Part shown: positions 7,573-16,924 of the stretch, in pieces
Numbering within the stretch: the first letter of the stretch is position 1
Layout: every line of letters starts with the position of its first letter
NCBI GenBank assembly: GCA_905182565.1
Contig: CAJJCB010000026.1
Coordinates: 1 to 64,000 of the forward strand
Direction: 5' to 3'
Length of the DNA stretch: 64,000 bases
DNA from: Acidimicrobiaceae bacterium
GTDB lineage: Bacteria; Actinomycetota; Acidimicrobiia; Acidimicrobiales; Poriferisodalaceae
The notes under the pieces: generated by a model
The model's database searches: none
Told to the model about the DNA's origin: nothing
The model's input: the letters and a program-made list of their open reading frames with translations, nothing else
Translations under genes and position numbers: made by a program

Positions 7573-7956
7573 ATGGAGCTTAGAGCTATAGGCATAACAA
7601 TGGACTGCCAAGACCCGGAGCGGCTTGCTGATTTTTGGCAAGAGGCGATTGGGTTCCGAAGTCGCGAAGGGCATGAACCGTATATCACGCTTTCAGATTC
7701 CGAGGTTGGAAAGCCGCTGAACCATTTAACATTACAAAAAGTTCCCGAAGGTAAATTAGCTAAACACAGGGTTCATCTCGATTTGTTTGTTCGAGATCCA
7801 AATACTGAAGTTGAGCGTTTAGTAAAATTGGGAGCACGTGTGCTTACTTCGGGTGGCTCAGTGCCAGGACATCTTGGATTTGTAGCGATAGTGATGTGCG
7901 ATCCTGAAGATGGAGAATTTTGCGTGGTGGGACGTCCGGCTAAGTCAGAGATTTAA
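7573..7956 (+). CDS. VOC-superfamily (glyoxalase/bleomycin-resistance-like) protein
   Basis: A 127-residue single-module vicinal-oxygen-chelate protein starting with the typical MDCQDPERLADFWQEAIGF strand-helix unit (about residues 11-29) and ending in the DPEDGEFCVV strand. The pattern HRVHLDLFVRD provides one likely metal-ligand position; this subclass often lacks a full metal site. It is 25 bases downstream of the AhpD-like selenoprotein gene on the same strand with GGAGAA before its ATG, so an operon is likely. Substrate is unknown; small-molecule binding or isomerase activity is a family-level guess. Confidence 0.8.
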   Translation: MELRAIGITMDCQDPERLADFWQEAIGFRSREGHEPYITLSDSEVGKPLNHLTLQKVPEGKLAKHRVHLDLFVRDPNTEVERLVKLGARVLTSGGSVPGHLGFVAIVMCDPEDGEFCVVGRPAKSEI

Positions 7957-7959
7957 AGG

Positions 7960-8880
7960 TCAAGTAAAGTGAGGAGCAATTTCTTCAGCGAATCTTGAGA
8001 TAGCTTCCAGTCGACCTTCGGTTCCTCTACCCAGAACAAAAAAGGCCGCATGTTCAAGACCCGCCTCGAGGTATTGACCTACTTGGTCAATGACTTCTTC
8101 GTTGCTTCCTCCTATTTCTCCTTGCTCAAGATTCCCGCCGCTGAAGTTCAATCGGAAGAGGCTAGTTAGTTCTAGCTCACTAACATCTCGATCGATTTTA
8201 TTGCACTCACTTTTTACTGACGCCCATTGTTCAGCGAGCAGAGACGGGCTACCGAATGCTGCGTGGAAAGCATCCCCATAGCGGGCTGTCCGTTTAAAAG
8301 CTCCATTTGAATGACCGCCTACCCAGACCGGAATATGGTTATTAACTGGTTTTGGGGAGAAACCTATATTTTCGAAGCTATTCCACCTGCCGCTATAGCT
8401 TGATAAACCATCAGCAAAAAGTGATTGAAAGATATCTAAAGTTTCATTAGCTCTTTCGCCGCGCTGATCCCATGGCATACCAATGGCGTCGAATTCCTCT
8501 TTCATCCAGCCGACTCCAACTCCCATGATGGAACGACCTTGAGAAAGGTGATCAAGGGTGGCCCAACTTTTTGCTTGTTGAACTGCGCCGCGATAACCGA
8601 GGATTAAGACAGTGGTGCCGAGAAGAACCCGATCGGTAATGCCGGCAACAAACTGAAGAGTCCCTATGCAATCAAGCCAAGCGCTTCCTGCTGCGGGGAA
8701 GCCGCTGTTGTCATCTGCGTACGGATACTTCGAGTGCAACGTTGCAGGATCAGGCCAAGCAATGTGATCGCTAGACCACACGGAACTATAACCGAGAGAT
8801 TCGGCGGCGATGGCGGTCTCAATGATTGCTTCTCTGCTTGGATCGCGACCAGCATCTGGAAGGTGTATTCCAAATTTCAT
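7960..8880 (-). CDS. LLM-class F420-dependent oxidoreductase
   Basis: A 306-residue luciferase-like TIM-barrel protein. Family landmarks are MKFGIHLPDAG at the N-terminus, GYSSVWSSDHIAWPD (about 30-44), LLGTTVLILGYR, the GRSIMGVGVGWMKEEFDAIG block (about 115-134) and PVWVGGHSNGAFKRTARYGD (about 185-204). These are typical of coenzyme-F420-dependent enzymes rather than FMN luciferases. It shares the same block structure with the protein at 11455 and is probably a paralogue. Substrate unknown. It is transcribed away from the divergent CoA-transferase gene at 8976 across a 95-base spacer, and ends four bases from the convergent VOC gene. Confidence 0.9.
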   Translation of the reverse strand: MKFGIHLPDAGRDPSREAIIETAIAAESLGYSSVWSSDHIAWPDPATLHSKYPYADDNSGFPAAGSAWLDCIGTLQFVAGITDRVLLGTTVLILGYRGAVQQAKSWATLDHLSQGRSIMGVGVGWMKEEFDAIGMPWDQRGERANETLDIFQSLFADGLSSYSGRWNSFENIGFSPKPVNNHIPVWVGGHSNGAFKRTARYGDAFHAAFGSPSLLAEQWASVKSECNKIDRDVSELELTSLFRLNFSGGNLEQGEIGGSNEEVIDQVGQYLEAGLEHAAFFVLGRGTEGRLEAISRFAEEIAPHFT

Positions 8881-8975
8881 TTTCTTCCCCCAAGGAAGGT
8901 ATTAGGTGATGCAGACTTTATGCCTAATGGAAGCTATCTGATGCACATAATGCTAAATCTCTCTAATCTTGGGAG

Positions 8976-10199
8976 ATGGAAAAAGAAGATTTTTTTAGCG
9001 ACGCTAGAAATGATTTACCCGGCCCTCTCGCTGGTGTTCGGATAGTAGACGCAACTACTGCTTGGGCAGGACCGATGGCTAGTTGTTTACTCGCTGACTA
9101 TGGCGCTGATGTCATCCGAGTCGTTCCGCCTGGAGATACGGGCATCATGTGGCCACCGATGCTTCCTGGCACTGAACGGTCTTTTGCTGAAGACACAGTT
9201 AATCGCAATAAAAGAAGCATTGGGATAGATCTAAGACGCTCGCCTGGAGTTGAAATGTTTCTCCAACTTGTGGCTACAGCAGACATGGTTGTTGAAAATT
9301 TTAAACCTGGGACTCTCGATAATTGGGGAGTCGGTTATCGACAGTGCAAAAAAGTGAAACCGGATATCGTTTACCTATCTATAAGTGGATATGGACAATT
9401 TGGTCCTGAGAGCGCCCGTCCAGGGTATGACCCAGGTGCGCTGGCATACAGCGGTTGGATGGCTCTCAATGGCGAAGTCAATGGGCCTCCAGTGAAAGCT
9501 CCTACCTTTCTCGCTGACGATTTGTCAGGTTTACACGCAGCGGTTGCAGGATTATCTGCCCTTCACCACCGAGATGCGACTGGAGAAGGTCAGCATGTTG
9601 ATGTCGCATTGTTGGATTCAATTCTTTATCAATCCAATGGCTATTTGACTCTAGGTGCTTTGGATGGGCCATTAGATAGATGGGGTAGTCAAGTACGAGT
9701 TTGCGCGCCGACTAATTGCTATGAGTGTCTTGATGGCCATGTTTATTTGGCCTTGATACTAGATTCTCATTGGGTTCGTCTTTGTGAGGTAATTGGTCAA
9801 CCTGAGCTAGGAAAAGATCCCCGAGTTTCAACGAATAATGGGCGTCTAGAGAATAGAGAAGAAGTAGATGGAGTGGTTGCTCAATGGTGCTTAACAAGAT
9901 CTAAAGAAGAGGTCATTTCACTAGTTGACGAGGCGGGAATAGTGGTGGCACCGGTCAATACGTTTGCTGAAGCCGCTCGTGATCCGCATATTTTAGATCG
10001 AGATATGTTGCAGAATACAGTTCTTCCAACTGGCGAATCAGTCCCTTTGACTGGCCCAGCAGCGAAATTCTCAAGAACGCCAGCGCGAGTTCGACACTGT
10101 GCTCCAATACCGGCAGCTGATACAGATCTAATTTTAACGGAAATTGGTGTCAGCCGAATGCAACTCGATCAGCTTCGAGAAGCGGGAATAGTTGGATAG
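8976..10199 (+). CDS. CaiB/BaiF family CoA-transferase
   Basis: A 407-residue class III CoA-transferase, full length. Seen are the opening GPLAGVRIVDATTAWAGP (about 12-29), ADYGADVIRVVPPGD, the NRNKRSIGIDL segment, the VVENFKPGTLDNWGVGY block and YDPGALAYSGWM. The catalytic aspartate expected after the YGQFGPES..PGYD region is present in PGYDPGALA. Such enzymes move CoA between acyl groups via an enzyme-aspartyl thioester. The donor and acceptor are unknown. The ATG is preceded by TCTAAT at 8962 with GGGAG immediately adjacent, so a leaderless start is plausible. One of four CaiB-type genes in the window. Confidence 0.9.
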   Translation: MEKEDFFSDARNDLPGPLAGVRIVDATTAWAGPMASCLLADYGADVIRVVPPGDTGIMWPPMLPGTERSFAEDTVNRNKRSIGIDLRRSPGVEMFLQLVATADMVVENFKPGTLDNWGVGYRQCKKVKPDIVYLSISGYGQFGPESARPGYDPGALAYSGWMALNGEVNGPPVKAPTFLADDLSGLHAAVAGLSALHHRDATGEGQHVDVALLDSILYQSNGYLTLGALDGPLDRWGSQVRVCAPTNCYECLDGHVYLALILDSHWVRLCEVIGQPELGKDPRVSTNNGRLENREEVDGVVAQWCLTRSKEEVISLVDEAGIVVAPVNTFAEAARDPHILDRDMLQNTVLPTGESVPLTGPAAKFSRTPARVRHCAPIPAADTDLILTEIGVSRMQLDQLREAGIVG

Positions 10200-10248
10200 C
10201 TATCGGTAATCGCACACAATTGTCCCATCGGAGTGAGATCATGTTCCT

Positions 10249-11451
10249 ATGGATATTGCGTTAGTGATAGTGGTTTTGCTTTTAGCCGCAACTGTAGTGA
10301 CTCTTGTTCTACGTCTGAGTAGATATTCTGTCTCAGGCCCAGTTCCGGACATAAAAGTGGATACAACTAGTCTAGTCACTGCAGTGAAAGAGGCTGTTGA
10401 TGCTCAAGTCCAGAGTTCAGCGCGCGGGGCACTTGAACACAACGCAAAACAAGCAGACGCATTACTTGGACAACGCGGAGAAACTCTAAAAGAAGAAACC
10501 AAAAATCTGTTACGTCCTATTAGCGAACAGATGAACCTGTTAAAAGAATCAGTAGGGCAGCTTCAATCCTCATACGAAAAAGAACAAGGAACTGTTAGCC
10601 AGCTGAGAGAATCTTTAGTAGAGCAGATCAGCGGCTTACAAGGTGTAACTACGGCATTGGCTGGCGCTCTGAAGTCACCTTCAGCGCGTGGTGCTTGGGG
10701 GGAGAACCAGCTAAAAAACATCATCGAGTTATCAGGGATGGATCAACACTGTGATTTCAATCTCCAACATACAGCTCGTGGCGACCAGGGAATTCAACGC
10801 CCGGATTTAACAGTCCGACTTCCCGGTGACGCATATTTAGTAGTGGATTCTAAGGTCCCACTAGCAGCTTACCTTCGAATGCAAGAAGCCTCTGACGCAG
10901 AAGGTCGCGATGCAGCCTTAGATGAGCATGTGCGCGCCGTCAAGTCACATGTTAAGTCATTAGCGGACAAAAAATATTGGGACTTGTTTCCTAATGCTCC
11001 TGATTTTGTAGTGATGTTTGTACCGGGGGAGTCTTTTCTAGCTGATGCAGCTCGTCATGATGCAGGGCTAGTCGAGGAATCGATGCGTATGAGAGTTTTA
11101 CTTGCTTCGCCGACGGCTTTAATGGCGTTATTGTTAGCTGCGGCGAGAGGTTGGCAGACCAATCAACTCGCTGAGAACGCTCGTGCAGTTGAACAAGAAG
11201 GCCGAGAACTTCATCAGCGAGTTGGGAAAGTGCTGAGTGCAATGTCGAAGACAGGACGATCTCTCGAATCAGCGACCAAGGCTTATAACGAGATGGTAGG
11301 GAGCGTTGAAAGTAGAGTTATGCCGAGCATGCGAAGGTTGGCAGAGTTTGGAATCAGTTCCGAAGCTCTTCCTGATATTCCTGCGATCGATAGTAGTCCT
11401 CGACAAATGTCGTCGCTGGAGCTAACCAGCGACGATTCTGAGAACACCTAG
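10249..11451 (+). CDS. rmuC: RmuC family DNA recombination protein
   Basis: A 400-residue RmuC homologue. An N-terminal membrane anchor (residues ~2-23, VIVVLLLAATVVTLVL) is followed by a long helical/coiled-coil region to ~residue 130, then the nuclease-like domain with GAWGENQLKNIIELSG (about 148-163), RPDLTVRLPGDAYLVVDSKVPLAAY (catalytic-like D and the DSK motif, ~187-210) and PDFVVMFVPGESFLADA. RmuC limits DNA inversions and is linked to recombination and break processing. It stands alone between a CoA-transferase gene and a convergent LLM gene that ends three bases away. Confidence 0.92.
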   Translation: MDIALVIVVLLLAATVVTLVLRLSRYSVSGPVPDIKVDTTSLVTAVKEAVDAQVQSSARGALEHNAKQADALLGQRGETLKEETKNLLRPISEQMNLLKESVGQLQSSYEKEQGTVSQLRESLVEQISGLQGVTTALAGALKSPSARGAWGENQLKNIIELSGMDQHCDFNLQHTARGDQGIQRPDLTVRLPGDAYLVVDSKVPLAAYLRMQEASDAEGRDAALDEHVRAVKSHVKSLADKKYWDLFPNAPDFVVMFVPGESFLADAARHDAGLVEESMRMRVLLASPTALMALLLAAARGWQTNQLAENARAVEQEGRELHQRVGKVLSAMSKTGRSLESATKAYNEMVGSVESRVMPSMRRLAEFGISSEALPDIPAIDSSPRQMSSLELTSDDSENT

Positions 11452-11454
11452 GCC

Positions 11455-12333
11455 TCAGCTAAGACTGTTAGCCGCCTCAACAAACGGCTCGATGCGGGTT
11501 AAATTACTATCGAGATGTTTGAGACCTTGTCTGAGAAAAGGAATTAAAAGTTGAGTCACGCCAGCCTCTTTATACGCTTCAACTAAAGCTGGATCGATGG
11601 TGTCATCGATGGCACCAATATGGATTTCGAGTTCCGATACATCTCTGTTTTCTTCTGCCATGAACTGCGCAAGTCTATCGATGAGGCTTTTACTTTCTGA
11701 AGGTGAAAGGTTGATTCCATACCACCCTGATCCGTACCTTGCGGTGCGTCTGAGGGCAGCATCGGAGTGTCCACCCACTGTTATCGGCACCATGGGTTTT
11801 TGCACAGGTTTTGGATACACCCTGCATGGAGCCAACTGGTACATGTCACCATTGAAAGAGCTCACTTCATCAGTCCAACATGAAGTGATTACTTGGAGAT
11901 ATTCATCGCAACGTTTACCTCGGTTAGCCCATGGCGCACCGAGCGCCTCAAACTCTTCCCAACTCCATCCGACGCCAACCCCGAAATCAAGGCGACCACC
12001 GCTTAAAAAATCTAGAGTTCCGTACTCTTTGGCTACATAAACTGGATTATTTTGCGGGAGTATACAAATACCGGTGCCAAGCCTAAGAGTCTTTGTGCAG
12101 GCAGCCAGAAAACCTATGCTGCTGACCATATCCATCAATCCGCTTCCCTCAGGGAATCGGAAGACACCGTCGCTGCTACCCGGGTATTTTGAGTCGTATT
12201 GGTCGAAAGTAACTACATGTTCCCCTAACCAGAATGAGTTAACCCCCATGGCTTCCGCGCCTTGAGCAAACTCACGCAAAAATTCGGGAGTTGCTGCGGG
12301 TGAACGAAGCGGTGTGAACAATCCTATTTTCAT
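11455..12333 (-). CDS. LLM-class F420-dependent oxidoreductase
   Basis: A 292-residue luciferase-like enzyme. Landmarks are MKIGLFTPLRSPAATPEF, GVNSFWLGEHVVTFDQYDSKYPGS, LGTGICILPQNNPVYVAKE, GGRLDFGVGVGWSWEEFEALG and VPITVGGHSDAALRRTARYG. It shows the same block structure as the protein at 7960 (302-310 residues is usual). It starts five bases after the stop of the P450 gene on the same strand, so the two are very probably one operon, suggesting sequential oxidation of one substrate by P450 and an F420 enzyme. Substrate unknown. Confidence 0.9.
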   Translation of the reverse strand: MKIGLFTPLRSPAATPEFLREFAQGAEAMGVNSFWLGEHVVTFDQYDSKYPGSSDGVFRFPEGSGLMDMVSSIGFLAACTKTLRLGTGICILPQNNPVYVAKEYGTLDFLSGGRLDFGVGVGWSWEEFEALGAPWANRGKRCDEYLQVITSCWTDEVSSFNGDMYQLAPCRVYPKPVQKPMVPITVGGHSDAALRRTARYGSGWYGINLSPSESKSLIDRLAQFMAEENRDVSELEIHIGAIDDTIDPALVEAYKEAGVTQLLIPFLRQGLKHLDSNLTRIEPFVEAANSLS

Positions 12334-12338
12334 AGAAC

Positions 12339-13592
12339 TCAGTTGCTTTCGGCCGGGGCGCTGTTTCCTTTGACAGGATTCTCCTGACTAGTTTCCCAAG
12401 TTAAGGGAATAGAACGTGGTCCTCTTACTGGGCCGCCTGCCCATGTGACTTTATTAGAGTCAGTCAATTCAAATTCGGGAACTCTCTTGAGCCATTCTTC
12501 TAAAGCGACCTTGATCTCCATGCGTGCGAGGTTAGATCCGAGGCAACGATGGATACCTAATCCAAAAGCTGAATGCCTATTGACTTCTCGACTGATCTGG
12601 AATTCTTCGGCATCAGCTAAAAATTCTGGATCTCGGTTAGCTGAAGCGAAAGGAAGCATGACTCGTTGCCCTGGGCACAGTGTTGTTCCTGAAATTTCAA
12701 CCTCGTTTGTAACTACCCTGGCCATGGACACGGGAGAATAGAAGCGCAAAAACTCTTCGACTGCGTTATCCATGGCTTCTGGGTCGTTAACTAACCGACG
12801 TCGGTCTTCAGTGTTTTGGCTTAGGTGAAGAATAGACGAACCGATCGTTCCCCACGTCGTGTCTATCCCGGCGAGAAGTAGTAGAAAGAGTCCTCCGCTT
12901 ATCTGCCTATCATCGAGAGGCTTCCCGTTCATGTCTGCTTCAAGTAGGTAAGTTAAAATATCATCACGAGGATCATTTCTTCGTGATTCAATAAAAGTTC
13001 CGAAATATTCAAAAACTTCGTAAGTTGCTTTTGTGGCTAATTTAACATCTGTTGGCCCGGCTTCGAGAAGCTCGTAAACCCATCTTCTAAACATGTCCCC
13101 GTCTTCTTCAGGTATCCCAATCATTCTTGCGATTACTTTTACAGGAATATGCTTGGCATAACTTTCACTCGCATCGCAAGAACCATTTTCAGCGAACTCA
13201 TCCAGCAACTCATTACAAATATCTCGTGTTATCGGGAGCCATTTTTCAATGGCTTTTGCGGAGAATGCCGGGAGTAACACACGCCTATGATCTTGATGGT
13301 CGGGTGGGTCAGAAGTTATGGGAGGTGAGCTAAATGAACCAATGTCTTCCACTCGAACGTCAGTGATAATTACTGATTTAGATGAAAAATTTTCAGTATC
13401 GTGGGCTATGGCAGAGATGTCTTCATGCTTAGTAGGTAAATACACCCCGTTGAAACGGTCAGTGTGTGCGATTGGACAGCCACTCTCGCGGATATCTTTC
13501 CAAATGGGGTACGGATCAGTCAGATACTCCGGATGATAAGGATCGAAATCATTTGCCCAATCAGTTACGTCAGGACGGTTGGGTGTATTCAT
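12339..13592 (-). CDS. cytochrome P450
   Basis: A 417-residue soluble bacterial P450. The I-helix oxygen-activation motif LLLLAGIDTTWG lies near residues 234-245, the K-helix ExxR is EEFLRFYSPV (~287-296), and the heme-binding loop is FGLGIHRCLGSNLARME with the axial Cys at about residue 352. It would hydroxylate an organic substrate using electrons from a ferredoxin and reductase; no ferredoxin gene is adjacent. An LLM gene follows at once, so a joint pathway is likely. It is divergent from the CoA-transferase gene at 13721. CYP subfamily cannot be fixed here; steroid or terpene hydroxylation is possible but unproved. Confidence 0.94.
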   Translation of the reverse strand: MNTPNRPDVTDWANDFDPYHPEYLTDPYPIWKDIRESGCPIAHTDRFNGVYLPTKHEDISAIAHDTENFSSKSVIITDVRVEDIGSFSSPPITSDPPDHQDHRRVLLPAFSAKAIEKWLPITRDICNELLDEFAENGSCDASESYAKHIPVKVIARMIGIPEEDGDMFRRWVYELLEAGPTDVKLATKATYEVFEYFGTFIESRRNDPRDDILTYLLEADMNGKPLDDRQISGGLFLLLLAGIDTTWGTIGSSILHLSQNTEDRRRLVNDPEAMDNAVEEFLRFYSPVSMARVVTNEVEISGTTLCPGQRVMLPFASANRDPEFLADAEEFQISREVNRHSAFGLGIHRCLGSNLARMEIKVALEEWLKRVPEFELTDSNKVTWAGGPVRGPRSIPLTWETSQENPVKGNSAPAESN

Positions 13593-13720
13593 TTTGGCTC
13601 CCTTATAACTTCGCCGTTTAATCCCATCGGCAACGTCTCATTAAAACGATAGTCGATTGACATACAAAGTGCCGTAACTATTGAATAAGTCGGCTAAATG
13701 GTTTGCCAGATGATGACTAG

Positions 13721-15067
13721 GTGATTAATAGTTGTAGCGGGGGCGTCTCAATTCGTTTAAGACGCGATGAAGAGGGGAATAAGAACTTGAGTTCTGCAGA
13801 TTTATCAAATGGTCCATTAACCGGACTAAAGGTTCTAGACATGACAGTTGCGGTCCAAGGGCCACACGTTGGGGCATTTCTCAGTGACATGGGCGCAGAA
13901 GTGATAAAAGTTGAACCTCCTGGTGGGGAGCTAAACCGTTATGCGCGCGGTCCAGGTTTTGGCTTTGGCATGGATGTAATGGGTAGCCAGCAGGTAGCTA
14001 TGAATCGAGGTAAAAAATCAATAGCGCTGGATGCTCACAGCGAGCTAGGTCAGCGGGTTCTAGAGGAGCTGATAAAGGACTCTGACATTTTTGTAACAAA
14101 TTATCGCTCAGAAGCTCTGGAAAGAATGAGTTTAAGTTACGAACATTTACGAAAGTTAAATGATCGTCTGATTTACGGCAGAGTGTCTGGATTCGGTCCG
14201 AAGGGACACGATGCCAACAAAGCGATGTTGGATGGAGCGGCGCAAGCTCGTGGAGGTTTGGCTGCAGTATCGGGTTCTGCCGATGGCCCTCCTATGCCAC
14301 CCGGAGCGGCGATAGCTGATCATTCCGGTGCGATGCAATTGACTTTAGGCATTATGACTGCACTATTCGCTCGTGAACACACTGGCCGGGGGCAAGAAGT
14401 AAATACGTCAGCGTTGGGCACAATGATGTGGTTGCAGTCTTGGGAGCTAACTCATACAGCAATGACCGGCATCACTTTGGGACGTGATGGGCAGCATAAC
14501 CCAAGTATCGCCAGCCCTTACGGTGTTTACCAGGCCTCGGATGGGGGTTCTTTTTTGTTGGCTGTGGCTATGTCGGATGAGTCATGGGATGAGTTCCTCG
14601 TGTTTGGCGGAAAGCCGGAGTTGGCGTTAGACAGCAGGTGGAACACAGGAGCTAAACGAATAGGAATTCTCGGGGATGGAGATGGTGTTGTTGAAATTCG
14701 AGCTGCGTTGCGCGAAGCGTTCAAGACACGCACCACCGAAGAATGGGATATTTTCTTTAAACAACAACCAGAAATCATCTATGAGCGAGTTCAGAATTAC
14801 AAGGAACTATTAGTAGATTCCCAAGCCGAAGCTAATGGTTATATTGCCGAGGTAGACGTGCCGAATTATGGGAAAACCAAAGTGGTTACTAACGTGGTGC
14901 AACTGAGTGACACGCCAGGATTGGGAGCGACACTTCCCCCACCTGAACTTGGCGAACACACATCGGAGATAATGGCTTCTTTGGGTTTTTCGCCAGAAGA
15001 GGTCGCTGAAGTACTTTCTCCGATAGAAGCCGCTGCAGCTGAAATAATTGGTTTAGTGACTTCTTGA
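13721..15067 (+). CDS. CaiB/BaiF family CoA-transferase
   Basis: Up to 448 residues from a GTG at 13721; a TTG at 13787, with AGAGGGG upstream, would give 426 residues and fits the family start (SNGPLTGLKVLDMTVAVQGP). Visible blocks are DMGAEVIKVEPPGGELNRYARG, MNRGKKSIALDAHSELG, VTNYRSEALERMSLSYEHL, GRVSGFGPKGHDANKAMLDGAAQARGG (the catalytic Asp region) and LGATLPPPELGEHTSEIM near the end. Class III CoA-transfer chemistry is expected. The D-aminoacylase gene begins 55 bases downstream on the same strand. Substrate unknown. Confidence 0.88.
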   Translation: MINSCSGGVSIRLRRDEEGNKNLSSADLSNGPLTGLKVLDMTVAVQGPHVGAFLSDMGAEVIKVEPPGGELNRYARGPGFGFGMDVMGSQQVAMNRGKKSIALDAHSELGQRVLEELIKDSDIFVTNYRSEALERMSLSYEHLRKLNDRLIYGRVSGFGPKGHDANKAMLDGAAQARGGLAAVSGSADGPPMPPGAAIADHSGAMQLTLGIMTALFAREHTGRGQEVNTSALGTMMWLQSWELTHTAMTGITLGRDGQHNPSIASPYGVYQASDGGSFLLAVAMSDESWDEFLVFGGKPELALDSRWNTGAKRIGILGDGDGVVEIRAALREAFKTRTTEEWDIFFKQQPEIIYERVQNYKELLVDSQAEANGYIAEVDVPNYGKTKVVTNVVQLSDTPGLGATLPPPELGEHTSEIMASLGFSPEEVAEVLSPIEAAAAEIIGLVTS

Positions 15068-15122
15068 AGAAGCCCCCCAAGAGAGCGGCTACTATGTGGG
15101 ATACATAATGCTGGGGGCGTAA

Positions 15123-16829
15123 ATGGCGTACGACATAGTTATAAGAAACGGAACTGTCATCGACGGGACTGGTGCAAAAAGTCGATCAGCCGACATTGGA
15201 ATCGTAGATGATCGAATCGTTGAGGTTGGTGACTGCAGCGCCGAAGCCGAGCGCGTAATCGATGCGTCGGGTCGGATTGTTACACCGGGATTCGTTGATA
15301 TTCACACTCACCTCGATGCGCAGCTGGCATGGGACCCAATCGGAACGGTGTCTTGCTGGCATGGCGTCACCTCAGCTGTAATGGGAAACTGCGGAGTTAC
15401 CTTTGCTCCGTGCAAACCAGAAGATCGCAGCTTCTTAGCTGAAGTAATGGAGTCAGTTGAAGATATACCTGCTAAAGCAATTTTGGAGGGTCTGCCCTGG
15501 GACTGGCAAACCTTTGGTGAATATCTGGACTCATACGAGCGCATGCCAAAGGGCTTGAATGTCGGTGGAATGGTTGGGCATTGTTCGGTTCGGCTAATGG
15601 CCATGGGCGATCGTGCTATCGACGAGCACCATGCAAATGCTGAAGACATTGCCCACATGTGCGATTTAGTTGAAGAGAGCATGGAAGGTGGGGCATTAGG
15701 ATTTTCTACATCGAGAACCTACTTACACCAGACGCCTGACGGAAGAGAAGTACCTGGCACTTGGGCTCACCCTGAGGAGTTGCTTGCTATCGGTGAAGTA
15801 ATGGGTCGCTTAGGCAAAGGAATCTTTGAAGCAGCAGTAGATAACGATCGACAGCTGCATGGAATGGTCGGTGTCGCAGATCGTTCGGTTATCGATCGCG
15901 AAGTTGAGTGGATGAAAGAACTATCTCTGAGAACAGGTCGACCAGTCACTTTTGGTTTTGTACAAAACAGGTCTGACCCAGGTGCCTGGGAGTATTGGCT
16001 GGAGCTAGTCGAACGTGCGAATGAAGATGGTGCATTGATATACCCACAAACAACTAGCCGAGGGATTGGAGTGTTGTTCGGTGTAGCTAACAGAACGCCA
16101 TTTGATAATTGTTCTCGAGACTGGAGAACTTTACGAGGTCTGTCTTGGCAGGAAAAAATTAAAAAACTTGGAGATAATTCCTTTAAGAATCAACTTGTAT
16201 TGGATGCCACGAAGACACCTTCCAAACTTGATCTGGCAGGAATTTATAGGTTGGATACTAACCGAGTGGAATATGAGGCTGACCCATCAGAGTCGTTGCT
16301 TGCCCATGCTGAAGCTAGAGGCGTATCGCCCGCCGAAGCCTTTATAGATATGGCCTTGGAAACTGAAGGCCGCGGTCTTTGGAACTATCCATTTTTAAAT
16401 TTTGATTTTGATGCGATTGAGTCAAAATTAAAGCATCCTGACGTAGTTCTTGGCATTGGCGACGCAGGCGCACACGTTGGCCAAATACAAGATGCCAGTC
16501 AGTCAACCTATTTTTTGACAAGGTGGACTCGAGATAGCAAAACTTGGGAAGTCGAAGAGGCCGTAAAAATGTTGACCTCTGAAGGGGCGGATCTTTTCGG
16601 CTTCAAAGATCGCGGAAGAATACGTGAGGGTTCCTATGCGGATGTAAACATTATTGACTTCGAAAATCTTGCTATGCATGCACCTGAGTTTGTTTATGAC
16701 TTTCCTAATGGCGCCGGTCGCTATATCCAAAAAGCTTCTGGGTATGACCTGACCCTGGTTAATGGGCAAATTTTCATGAAAGATGGTGAACACCAAGGGC
16801 CGCTTGCTGGAAGAGTCATCCGTAGCTGA
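15123..16829 (+). CDS. N-acyl-D-amino-acid deacylase / D-aminoacylase family amidohydrolase
   Basis: A 568-residue amidohydrolase-superfamily enzyme. It begins YDIVIRNGTVIDGTGAKSRSADIGI, the small beta-sandwich, then metal-binding TPGFVDIHTHLDAQ (HxH at about 61-63), the MGNCGVTFAPC strand with the Cys seen in D-aminoacylases (~96-102), GHCSVRLMAMG, and the late metal-ligand motif LGIGDAGAHVGQ (~440-451). The C-terminus returns to the sandwich (GRIREGSYADVNIIDF). It hydrolyses an amide or related bond of a small molecule in the cytoplasm. The true substrate in this marine lineage is unknown, since such proteins often sit beside CoA-transferase genes rather than D-amino-acid genes. ATG at 15123 is the family start. 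Confidence 0.88.
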   Translation: MAYDIVIRNGTVIDGTGAKSRSADIGIVDDRIVEVGDCSAEAERVIDASGRIVTPGFVDIHTHLDAQLAWDPIGTVSCWHGVTSAVMGNCGVTFAPCKPEDRSFLAEVMESVEDIPAKAILEGLPWDWQTFGEYLDSYERMPKGLNVGGMVGHCSVRLMAMGDRAIDEHHANAEDIAHMCDLVEESMEGGALGFSTSRTYLHQTPDGREVPGTWAHPEELLAIGEVMGRLGKGIFEAAVDNDRQLHGMVGVADRSVIDREVEWMKELSLRTGRPVTFGFVQNRSDPGAWEYWLELVERANEDGALIYPQTTSRGIGVLFGVANRTPFDNCSRDWRTLRGLSWQEKIKKLGDNSFKNQLVLDATKTPSKLDLAGIYRLDTNRVEYEADPSESLLAHAEARGVSPAEAFIDMALETEGRGLWNYPFLNFDFDAIESKLKHPDVVLGIGDAGAHVGQIQDASQSTYFLTRWTRDSKTWEVEEAVKMLTSEGADLFGFKDRGRIREGSYADVNIIDFENLAMHAPEFVYDFPNGAGRYIQKASGYDLTLVNGQIFMKDGEHQGPLAGRVIRS

Positions 16830-16906
16830 GCTATTTGTCGTAAATGTTCTGGCTAAAGATTTGACGGTAGAAGATAGTCCTGAGCATTAGAGCAATATTT
16901 TTGTGT

Positions 16907-16920
16907 TGACAGTACTGTCA
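16907..16920. promoter_or_regulatory. perfect 14-bp palindrome, putative operator
   Basis: TGACAGTACTGTCA is a perfect palindrome ending four bases before the ATG of the LLM gene at 16925. A 14-bp perfect match is unlikely by chance at such a site. The position, over or just after the transcription start, suits a repressor of the TetR or MarR type, but the regulator is not identified. Confidence 0.55.
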
Positions 16921-16924
16921 TTTT

